The notes under the pieces: model-generated
What the model was told of the DNA's origin: nothing
Database searches by the model: none
Seen by the model: the letters and a program-made list of their open reading frames with translations, nothing else
DNA from: Halobacteriales archaeon QS_8_65_32
GTDB taxonomy: Archaea; Halobacteriota; Halobacteria; Halobacteriales; Halococcaceae
Direction: 5' to 3'
DNA length: 34,333 nt
NCBI GenBank assembly: GCA_003022925.1
Contig: PXRY01000058.1
Span: 1 to 34,333 of the forward strand
Shown here: positions 23,473-30,312 of the stretch, piece by piece
Layout: each line of letters starts with the position of its first letter
Numbering within the stretch: position 1 is the stretch's first letter
Made by a program: the position numbers and the translations under genes

Positions 23473-24267
23473 TCAGGGCCACTCGTCGCCATCGATGGCT
23501 TCGATCTGGTCGGCATCGTGGCCGAACAGCACTGTCGCGTCGTGGCGTCGTTCGAGGTCTTTGAGCTGCCAGAGACTCTCGGCCCAGGCCTGCGACCCCC
23601 ACAGCAGGCTCGTCCCCATCGACTGTTCGTTCGCGTAATTGGTCTCGAAGAAGACCTCGTCGCCGGCGATCAACAGCGGTGTCTCCGTGTGGACGAGCGC
23701 GCCTAACAGTCCCGGCGTGTGGCCCGGGAGGTGGAGCAGTTCGATCCCCTCGGCTAGCTGGCGCTCGTCGTGGACGACCTGCCAGTTCAGGTCGCGATCG
23801 AAGTCGGCGGGCACGTACGCGATCGATCCCTCGTCGCTTTTGGCGCTGTAGTAGGCGAACTTCAGTTCTTCCTCGTGGACGTAGATCGGGGTGTCGGTTC
23901 CCTCGAAGTGATAGAGCCCGCCGGCGTGATCGAGATGCAGGTGGCTCTGGACGACGGCGTCGATGTCGTCGAGCCCGTAGCCCGCCTCGTCGAGGTCGTC
24001 GGCCAAATCGTGCTCGTCGGCGTCGACGTGGGCGAAGGCCTCGTACAGCGGATCGGGCCAGTACGTCGCGGCGTCGGGATGAGAACCGGAATCCCAGAGC
24101 ACGGTCGTCTCGGGGGTGTCGATCACGAGGTTCCAGACGGCGTATGGAACGTACTCGAAGTCGGGGTTCGGGTCGCTGTCGGTCGCGACGGTGGTACCGT
24201 CGACCGCGAAGTTCTTGTCGGCGTGGATGCGGCCGCGATCCAGCACGTGGACGTCGATATCCGCCAT
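23473..24267 (-). CDS. Metallo-beta-lactamase-fold hydrolase, AHL-lactonase-like
   Basis: The 264-residue protein has the two-metal site of the fold: HLHLDH at 109-114, His183 in LPGHTPG, Asp203 in IAGDE and His250 in LFGHDAD. The pattern SHLHLDHAGGL, the interval to PGHTPG and the Tyr-rich middle (YYSAKSDEG) fit the AiiA-like lactonase group. That group hydrolyses N-acyl homoserine lactones or related lactones. The real substrate in a haloarchaeon is unknown. The ATG at 24267 follows GTTATG at leaderless spacing. The gene stands alone between porA and the hairpin element at 24324. Confidence 0.85.
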   Translation of the reverse strand: MADIDVHVLDRGRIHADKNFAVDGTTVATDSDPNPDFEYVPYAVWNLVIDTPETTVLWDSGSHPDAATYWPDPLYEAFAHVDADEHDLADDLDEAGYGLDDIDAVVQSHLHLDHAGGLYHFEGTDTPIYVHEEELKFAYYSAKSDEGSIAYVPADFDRDLNWQVVHDERQLAEGIELLHLPGHTPGLLGALVHTETPLLIAGDEVFFETNYANEQSMGTSLLWGSQAWAESLWQLKDLERRHDATVLFGHDADQIEAIDGDEWP

Positions 24268-24290
24268 GGGACTTCTTCGATCGGTGGGGT

Positions 24291-24296
24291 CATAAC
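24291..24296 (-). promoter_or_regulatory. TATA-like element of the lactonase-like gene
   Basis: The minus strand reads GTTATG (with AAAGTTATGAC around it), 24-29 nt ahead of the ATG at 24267, close to the left end of the hairpin element. Confidence 0.4.
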
Positions 24297-24323
24297 TTTC
24301 CGCCGAGTTGTCGTGGTCGTGTT

Positions 24324-24690
24324 GATTTTAGCAGCTTTAGAGGAGAGCCGCCGCGACCGTTTCGAAAGCCCCCGAGCGCTCGGCGACGGTGGGCGAAGCA
24401 AGCACCGCAGGAGCGACCGGAGGGAGCGACGAGGAGCGTGGTTCGAGAGAGCGAAGCTCTCTCGTTCATCACAAAAGACGCTTTGCGTCTTTTGAACGAC
24501 AGCGAGTCGCGGGTAGTCGTTCGAGAGAGCGAAGCTCTCTCGTGATGACGGGAGAACGGAGTTCTCCCGAACCACACGAGATTCTTCGAGTCCCGCGGAC
24601 CATGCGAACGGGCCTCCGGCCCGTGATCAGAAGCCGAGCGTGTCGGGGGCTTCCGAAACGGTCTTGATGATTCTCTTCCTGAAAGCTGCC
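24324..24690. repeat. Dispersed hairpin element flanked by inverted right ends (B)
   Basis: Both borders are copies of the family's right end, facing outward. The left arm covers 24324-24384 and the right arm 24633-24690. Shared blocks are GACCGTTTCGAAAGCCCCCG against CGGGGGCTTCCGAAACGGTC, and AGCAGCTTT against GAAAGCTGCC. Between them are triloop hairpins at 24444-24464 and 24522-24542 (9-nt arms, GAA loop), 24472-24494 (10-nt arms, TTT), 24549-24569 (9-nt arms, GGA) and 24608-24624 (7-nt arms, TCC). No protein is coded. The rest of the gap up to 24752 shows nothing else. Confidence 0.8.
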
Positions 24691-24752
24691 ACACGAAACA
24701 CGGCCGGACGGTGGCCGGGAGTCAAGTGCGTTGGCGTCGAAGCCCGGTTTCG

Positions 24753-24884
24753 ATGAACGGCGTTGTCGACATCGCCTGTCCCGCGTGTAGGGAAACGACA
24801 AACGTTTGGAAGGTCGCCCTCGGCGAGTATCGCTGTGCGGCGTGTGGCCGGGAGTTCACCTCCGAGGACGTCCTCCCCGGCTGA
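24753..24884 (+). CDS. 43-residue zinc-ribbon protein
   Basis: The frame from ATG 24753 to TGA 24882-24884 codes MNGVVDIACPACRETTNVWK followed by a strand, CAACGREF and an acidic end. Two knuckles CPAC (residues 9-12) and CAAC (28-31) are 15 residues apart, a classic four-cysteine zinc ribbon. Tiny proteins like this are frequent in haloarchaea and most have no known role; some bind nucleic acid or act in redox control. Start choice rests on the compact fold. It is co-oriented with the AIR-synthase-like gene 82 nt downstream, so the two may share a transcript. Confidence 0.75.
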   Translation: MNGVVDIACPACRETTNVWKVALGEYRCAACGREFTSEDVLPG

Positions 24885-24966
24885 GAGCCGTGAGGGTCGA
24901 ACGTGAGAAACGAACGCCGACGGTCCCCGCCGGCACACCGAAGGCTCCCCGACCCGACCGCCCAGC

Positions 24967-26067
24967 ATGGCCGAGTACGGCAAGGTCGACGGCGACTTCT
25001 TAGAACGGGTAGTCTATCCTCGGCTCGGTGCCGATCGCGAGGAGGTACGGCTGGGGCCGACACACGGCGTCGACTTCGGCGTCGTCGATGTCGGCGGGCG
25101 GGCGCTCGTCGTCGCGACCGATCCCCTGTCGGTGCTCCCCCAACTGGGCTTCGAGCGGGCCGCGCGGTTCGCGCTCGACATCGTGCTCGCGGACGTCGCG
25201 GTCTCAGGGCTCGCCCCCCGATACCTCTCGATGAACTTCACCCTCCCGCCCGGGATGACCGACGAGGAATTCGAGCAGGTCTGGACGGCGATCGACGCCG
25301 AGGCGAGCGACCTCGGCCTGAGCGTCGTAACCGGCCATACCGCCCGCTACGAGGGGTGTACGTACCCCTGGATCGGCGGGGCGACGGCCTTTGCGACCGG
25401 CGCGTTCGATGCGGTGATCCGACCCGACGGCGCTCGACCCGGGGACAAGGTAGTCGTCTCGACGGGACCGGGTGTCGAGGCAGTGGGATTATTGACCACG
25501 CTGTTCGGCGACCGGATGGACCTCCCCGCCGAGACGATCGACACCGCGCGCGACCGCCTCGCCGAGACCGATACCGTCCGGGACGCGTTGACGGCTGCGG
25601 CGGTAAGCGAAACGAGCGAGACAAGCGAAACGGACGGGACCGGCGGAACGGACGGGATGAACGGGTCGAACGAAACGGGCGGGACGAATGGGACGAACGG
25701 GGTAACGGCGATACACGACGCGACCGAGTGCGGGCTTCAGGGCGCGCTTTGTGAGATGGCGGCGAGCAGCGAAACGCGCTTCGAGGTCGAGCGCGGGAAA
25801 GCCCCGCTGCGGCCGGGCGTCGAAACGGTCTGTTCGCATCTCGGCATCGATCCCTGGCAGGTGACGAGTTCGGGCACGCTCGCCATCACCGCGCCGCCGG
25901 ATACGTGCGAGGCGATCGTCGGCGCGCTCGAAGACCGGGGGACAGCAGCGGCGATCGTCGGCCGAGTGGTGGAGGGTTCGGGCATGGCGCTCGACGGCGA
26001 GGACGTCTCACACCCGCGCGTCGACCCTTCCTGGGATGTCTACGCCGAGTACGCGAACGGGGGTTGA
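24967..26067 (+). CDS. AIR synthase-like protein (HypE/PurM/ThiL superfamily)
   Basis: The 366-residue protein has the two halves of the AIR-synthase fold. The N-terminal half contains VVATDPLSVLPQLGFERAA and IVLADVAVSGLAPRYLSMNF, the usual nucleotide and metal-binding strand and dimer motif. The C-terminal half contains GDKVVVSTGPGVEAVGLLTT, HDATECGLQGALCEMA (HD-TE-G motif) and WQVTSSGTLAITAPPD. Together these indicate an ATP-dependent enzyme of the HypE-like branch; the substrate is unknown. An unusual insertion of about 30 residues rich in Ser/Thr/Gly/Asn (near nt 25608-25710) breaks the domain junction. The ATG at 24967 is the natural start. The convergent neighbour is a THI5-like protein, so a thiamine connection is possible but unproven. 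Confidence 0.85.
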   Translation: MAEYGKVDGDFLERVVYPRLGADREEVRLGPTHGVDFGVVDVGGRALVVATDPLSVLPQLGFERAARFALDIVLADVAVSGLAPRYLSMNFTLPPGMTDEEFEQVWTAIDAEASDLGLSVVTGHTARYEGCTYPWIGGATAFATGAFDAVIRPDGARPGDKVVVSTGPGVEAVGLLTTLFGDRMDLPAETIDTARDRLAETDTVRDALTAAAVSETSETSETDGTGGTDGMNGSNETGGTNGTNGVTAIHDATECGLQGALCEMAASSETRFEVERGKAPLRPGVETVCSHLGIDPWQVTSSGTLAITAPPDTCEAIVGALEDRGTAAAIVGRVVEGSGMALDGEDVSHPRVDPSWDVYAEYANGG

Positions 26068-26114
26068 TCGAGCCGACGACGGGAGGCCGAAATTCGAGCG
26101 CAGCGAGGCCGCGA

Positions 26115-27056
26115 TCAACCGAGCAGTCTCGTGGTATAGAGGCCGTCAACGTCGAGTTCCCCGCGCGTGATCGAGTCGCCGTCGAGGTCGGTGAGGATGC
26201 CCTCGTGCGTGAGCCACGAGACGAACGCGTCCCAGCGTTCGCGGTCCATTACGCCCCACTCGCCCTCGGCAGTGAGGTAGGCGTCGGCGATCCGGCGCTG
26301 GCTCTCTTCGACGAATCCCTCGTCGTCGAACTCGACCGCCGCGGCCTCGATCAGCGCGCGGGCCCCGCCGTCGGGGTCGTCGGCTGCCTCGCGATACCCC
26401 CGGGCGCTCGCGTCGAGGAACGTCGAGAGCGCGTCGGCGCGTTCGGCGATCGTGTCGGGGTGAGCGAGGACGGTCGGCGTGTAGCCGTAGGGAACGTTGT
26501 ATTCCGCCAGGCCGAAGCCCGTCAGGTCGATGCCTGCGCGTCCTGCCTGTAGGCCCTCCCAGGGCATGAACACCCAGGTCGCGTCGGCGTCGCCGTCCAT
26601 GAGGGTGTTCAGGATGCCGAGTTTCGGCGGCGTGACGACCTCGACGTCGCCGTCGCCGCCGTCGTTTCTGATCATCTGCCGGACAATGTCCTCTTCGAAG
26701 CGGGCGTCGTAGGAGGCGTACGTCTTCCCGTCCAGGTCCCGGGGTCGGTCGATTCCGCTCTCGGCGAGGGTGGCGATTGCACTCGTATCGCGCTGGCAGA
26801 CCGCAGCGACCGCCACGAGCGAGGCGTACTCGGGGTGGGTGTGGTAGCTGATGACGCTCTCGGAGGGGGCGATCGCGAGCGTGCTCTCGCCGCGGGCGAC
26901 GCGTTTGGCGGGCGTGGTTTCGTAGTCGTCGGCGGCCGGCGAGACGAACTCGACGTCGAGACCGGCGTCGTCGTAGTACCCTCGCGATCGGGCGGCGTAG
27001 AAGCCGCTGTGGTTCGTGTTCGGCGTCCAGTCGAGCGCGAGCGATATCGAGGCCAT
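26115..27056 (-). CDS. THI5/NMT1-like substrate-binding family protein, apparently cytoplasmic
   Basis: The 313-residue protein begins MASISLALDWTPNTNHSGFY, the hallmark of THI5/NMT1 and ThiY pyrimidine-binding proteins. GLDVEFVSPAADDYETTPAK, a phosphate- and pyrimidine-pocket region with ESVISYHTHP, and MPWEGLQAGRAGIDLTGFG follow. There is no signal peptide, lipobox or Tat motif, so it is unlike a standard ABC transporter lipoprotein. No permease or ATPase gene adjoins. It may bind a thiamine pyrimidine precursor in the cytoplasm or act in its metabolism. The cysteine cluster reported for the yeast THI5 suicide enzyme is not seen. It converges on the AIR-synthase-like gene with 47 nt between stops. 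Confidence 0.85.
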   Translation of the reverse strand: MASISLALDWTPNTNHSGFYAARSRGYYDDAGLDVEFVSPAADDYETTPAKRVARGESTLAIAPSESVISYHTHPEYASLVAVAAVCQRDTSAIATLAESGIDRPRDLDGKTYASYDARFEEDIVRQMIRNDGGDGDVEVVTPPKLGILNTLMDGDADATWVFMPWEGLQAGRAGIDLTGFGLAEYNVPYGYTPTVLAHPDTIAERADALSTFLDASARGYREAADDPDGGARALIEAAAVEFDDEGFVEESQRRIADAYLTAEGEWGVMDRERWDAFVSWLTHEGILTDLDGDSITRGELDVDGLYTTRLLG

Positions 27057-27114
27057 GTGCGGACAGGTTGGGAGGGGATAACAAATGCGTATCGCTGACT
27101 GTGGTATACTACTC

Positions 27115-27294
27115 GGCAGTTGGATGAGAGCGAGTCGCCGAGACCTCTTAGGAAGCCCCCAGGCGGTCGACTCTCGCGGCTCGTTGCGCGCTTCACTCGC
27201 TCACTGCGTTCGCTCGCTCCAGTGCTTACGTCGCTGGGGCCGAACCGAGCGGTCGGCCCCTTCCAGTCCCACCCGAGACGGCTCTTTGCCGGTC
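27115..27294 (-). repeat. Dispersed hairpin element, short copy (C)
   Basis: On the minus strand it runs from GACCGGCAAAGAGCCG through GGGTGGGACTGGAAGGGGCC to CTGGGGGCTTCCTAAGAGG and TCTCGGCGACTCG. Near its left end is a hairpin with 8-nt arms (GGGGCCGA/TCGGCCCC, about 27236-27261). The middle is GAGCGAGCG-type sequence. It fills most of the gap between the THI5-like gene and the first lipoprotein (27057-27367). Confidence 0.75.
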
Positions 27295-27367
27295 CTTGCC
27301 GTTCAACTACGTGCCACCTATCGCCTCGGCGAAGGGCTTTGCCATCCCGCAGCCAACGAGAGATCGG

Positions 27368-28527
27368 ATGAAGCGAGCGGCGTGTATCGTATCGGTTGTC
27401 TGTCTGGTCGTTCTCGGCGGGTGTAGCGGGTTCGCCGCCGGACCCGGGCCCGGACCGGGAGCGGGCGGTCCCCAGGGCGACCGGAGCAACGGCGGCGGTG
27501 GCGGCGGAACTGACCGGAGCGAGCCGGCTGCGAACGTGACGCCCGCACCGGTCCCGGCGGTCGAGAAAGACCGGGCTCTCGCGCCGGGGCTCGACGAAGC
27601 GGGCGTCACGAACGCCAGCACGCTCGCCGCCGCCCACGAAGCGGCCCTCCGGGAGACGTAATATACCGTCCGGACGAACCGAATACGGACGCGAACGGGA
27701 CGCTTCGCCAGCGGGTGCGTGCTACGGTGCGGGTCGGCCCGAACGGGAGCTACAACGCACGCTACGAGTTCGCGCAGCGACCGTCGTGGCAGGCGACCGG
27801 CGGCCCTGCCGTAGTGCGGATCGGCTACTTCGCCGGCGACGGCCAAGCGATTCAGGCCGTGGCCCTCGCCAATGGGACGACGCAGTATGAGGTTCTCCCG
27901 GCGGAACTTGCCGCCTCGATCCGTCGCTCGCTCGCGGGCCGGGGCGAGCGGTACGAACGACTGCTGACGGGTGCGAAGACGCGCGTCGCCAGCCGGACGA
28001 CGCGAGGTGACACCCGGCTGTTCGGCGCCGAGGCGACGGACGTGATGGTCGGATACTTCGGCTCGGCGGGCCCGCGCGGCGACCCGCGCGACGCGACGCT
28101 GTCGTTGCTCGTCGACGAGCGAGGACTGGTCCGTCGCCACTGGCTGACCTACGCCGCGAGCACCGAGACGAACGCGACGGTACGGACGACCGAAACGGTT
28201 CGGTACTCGGACGTCGGGGAGACGACGGTAGAACGCCCGCCGTGGTACGACGCGGCCCGCCAGGTAATGAACCGCTCGGTAGAGAGCAATGGGACGAACC
28301 GGACGACCGGAGCGAACCGGACGAGTGGAACGGACGACACCGAGAGCGGACGAGAGAGCAGGACGGAGGCGGGTACCAAGTCGTCGGGAACCGAACCGGT
28401 GAGTGCCGAATCAGCGAGTACCGACTCGGTACAGGGGCGGTCGCCAGGCGCAGCCGACCGCGATACCGGTCCGGCCGGACGCGGCGCGGCCCTTAGAGGG
28501 TGGTTCTCGATGGCGGTGTTTAGTTGA
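27368..28527 (+). pseudogene. Lipoprotein paralogue 1, broken by an in-frame TAA and a frameshift
   Basis: From ATG 27368 the frame codes a lipoprotein signal (MKRAACIVSVVCLVVLGGCS) with lipobox cysteine, then an Asn/Pro-rich linker and LDEAGVTNASTLAAAHEAAL. It stops at TAA 27659-27661 where the paralogues have Ser in the motif T-S-Y-T; TCA to TAA is a single substitution. After YTVRTNR the frame is lost at about 27676-27690. The next frame continues NTDANGTLRQRV and then a long open stretch to 28527, including GNGTTQYEVLP-like text and RYSDVGETTVERPPWYDAA, matching the two intact paralogues. One added base gives a 387-codon gene. The C-terminal tail is Asn/Thr/Gly/Ser-rich. Product: surface lipoprotein of unknown function. 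Confidence 0.85.
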
Positions 28528-28535
28528 CCGATGAA

Positions 28536-29040
28536 GACCGACGGGAACCGGTTCGGGCGGGACTGGAAGGGGCCGGGCGTTCACGGGCGCTTCGCGTCCG
28601 TAAGCTCGGGAGAGCGAATTGGTTCGAAAGACGCCGTAGGCGTCTTTTGTTATCTCGCGAAGCTTCGCTCCGCGATGAGTCCACAGGAGCGTTGCTCCTG
28701 TGAGATGCCGAGAGGCGTGAAGCGTCTCTCGTAGCACTCTCCCGTAGGTCGGCGACGGCGGGCGACATAAGGACCGCAGGTGAGCGCAGCGAACCGAGGA
28801 GCGTGGTTCGAGAGAGCGAAGCTCTCTCGTCATCTGCTCGCGGGCCGCAGGCCCGCTCGCATGGTCCGTGGGACCTCCGGTCCACGCTCATTGCGGGAAA
28901 TCTTCGATTCCCCGCTTGCAGCAAAAACGCTCTGCGTTTTTGCCACATCACAAAATCTTTTGAACGACAGCGAGCCCCCCGAGCCGACCGCTCGGGGGCT
29001 TCCAAAACGATCTCGGCAGCTCTTTTCCCGAAAGCTGTTA
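28536..29040 (+). repeat. Dispersed hairpin element, long copy (D)
   Basis: It begins GACCGACGGGAACCG, then GGCGGGACTGGAAGGGGCC, and ends CTCGGGGGCTTCC, GATCTCGGCAGCTC and CGAAAGCTG. About ten hairpins lie in roughly 500 nt, most with 3-nt loops: 28583-28601, 28627-28647 (GTA), 28657-28668, 28682-28702 (GTT), 28709-28731, 28809-28829 (GAA), 28840-28856 (GCA), 28871-28883 (TCC), 28893-28915 (TTC) and 28921-28943 (TCT). The gap between the first two lipoproteins (28528-29097) contains nothing else I can support. Confidence 0.8.
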
Positions 29041-29097
29041 GATTACCCTCTCGATCCGGCGAAGAGCTTTGAGCGCGCGGGGCCAACAAACAAGCCA

Positions 29098-30312
29098 ATG
29101 CGGCGACGGCTCCTCCCGATAGGATCGGCCTCGGTGCGAGTGCTGGTGCTCGTCGTCCTCGTCGCCCTGGCGGGCTGTAGCGGCTTCGCGGGCGGCGGGG
29201 CGAGTACCGACGGCGCGAGCGATAGGGGGCCAGCAAGCGGCGACGGGAGCGGCGAAGGCGAGGGAGCGAGGTCGGGGGCGGAAGCCGGAACCACTAGCGA
29301 CCCCGGGAGCGAAGCGGCCGGATCGGTGACGCCCGTGCCGGTCCCGGCGGTCCAGAGGACCGAGACGCCCGCCCCGCGGGTCGCGCCGGGGCTCTCGGCG
29401 ACCGGGGTTACGAACGCGAGCGCGCTCGCCGCCGCCCACGGCGCTCGTTTAGCGAACACGAGTTACACGATGGTTCGAAACGTGACGTACCTGGCGGCGA
29501 ACGGCACGAAACTCACCGAACGCCGGAGCGTAAGTGAGGTGGGGACGGACGGGCGCTTCGCCGTTCGGCGGACCCGGGAGGGCGTCCGTGGCCCGGCACG
29601 CGAGGCGCTCTGGTCGAACGGAACGGCGCTGTTCGAAGCGCGGACGGACACCGAGGGGACGACGGCCTACCGGCGGGCGGCCCCCGAGGTAGCCGAACGG
29701 CGACGAGCGCTCGTGACCGACGCGGGAAGCTGGCAGATCGAACGGGTCTTTACCGTCGCGGAGGCACGCGTCGTCGACCGAACCGAACGAAGCGGCACGA
29801 CCGTCTACCGCCTCGAATCGCCGGTCGCGCAGCTGCCGAACGCGAACGCGAGCGACGTCAGCGCGTCGGTCCACGTCGAAGCGGCTGTGACGGAGGGAGG
29901 ACTCGTCCGCGAGTACGCCTTCAGACAGACGTTCAGCGGCGATTCGAGCGGTGCGGCGAGCGTCGTCGTCGCGACACGCTACACCGATATCGGTGAGACG
30001 ACCGTTTCCCGCCCACCGTGGTACGACGAGGCGCTCGCCGTAACGAACGGCTCCGGGACGAACGACTCCGCAGTGAATCGCTCCGGGGCGGACGGCTCCG
30101 CGACGACCGCGACCGGCGGGACGGCCACGAACGGAACCGCGACGAGCGGTGCCGAGATCGACGGAACCGCAACGGACGAAACCGAGACGAGCAAACCCGG
30201 AGCAAGCGGAAGTGAGGCAAGCGGAGCGATCGAAAGAACGGAAGCGAACGCCGCGACGAGCGGTTCGGGTGGATCGGACGGATCGGTCGCGTCGAGCGCG
30301 GAGCGATGGTAG
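29098..30312 (+). CDS. Lipoprotein paralogue 2, haloarchaeal surface lipoprotein
   Basis: The 404-residue product has a lipoprotein signal ending VLVALAGCSGFAGG-like (lipobox LAGC), then a Gly/Ser/Asp-rich linker. The family core starts TPAPRVAPGLSATGVTNASA. Further shared blocks are LAAAHGARLANTSYT, TERSGTTVYRLESP and RYTDIGETTVSRPPWYDEA. About 100 residues of Asn/Thr/Ser/Gly-rich low-complexity sequence follow; it is rich in N-X-T/S sequons, so glycosylation is likely. I take the family to be a haloarchaeal lipoprotein group of unknown function (possibly DUF7537). The ATG at 29098 is the natural start, with GAGCTTTGAG about 20-29 nt upstream as a weak promoter. The last bases overlap the ATG of paralogue 3. 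Confidence 0.85.
   Translation: MRRRLLPIGSASVRVLVLVVLVALAGCSGFAGGGASTDGASDRGPASGDGSGEGEGARSGAEAGTTSDPGSEAAGSVTPVPVPAVQRTETPAPRVAPGLSATGVTNASALAAAHGARLANTSYTMVRNVTYLAANGTKLTERRSVSEVGTDGRFAVRRTREGVRGPAREALWSNGTALFEARTDTEGTTAYRRAAPEVAERRRALVTDAGSWQIERVFTVAEARVVDRTERSGTTVYRLESPVAQLPNANASDVSASVHVEAAVTEGGLVREYAFRQTFSGDSSGAASVVVATRYTDIGETTVSRPPWYDEALAVTNGSGTNDSAVNRSGADGSATTATGGTATNGTATSGAEIDGTATDETETSKPGASGSEASGAIERTEANAATSGSGGSDGSVASSAERW

Noticed and set aside
24444-24542. CRISPR array suggested by two identical 21-nt palindromes
   Set aside because: There are only two copies, 78 nt apart, with another hairpin between, and no further regular repeats or cas genes. It is part of the hairpin element.
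26146-27084. Open frame of 312 codons within the THI5-like gene
   Set aside because: The translation is dominated by Arg runs and lacks any motif. It is another frame of a recognised gene.
28536-29040. Small ORFs within element D as protein-coding genes
   Set aside because: The frames run through perfect palindromes and code arginine/serine repeats. The hairpin structure explains the sequence.
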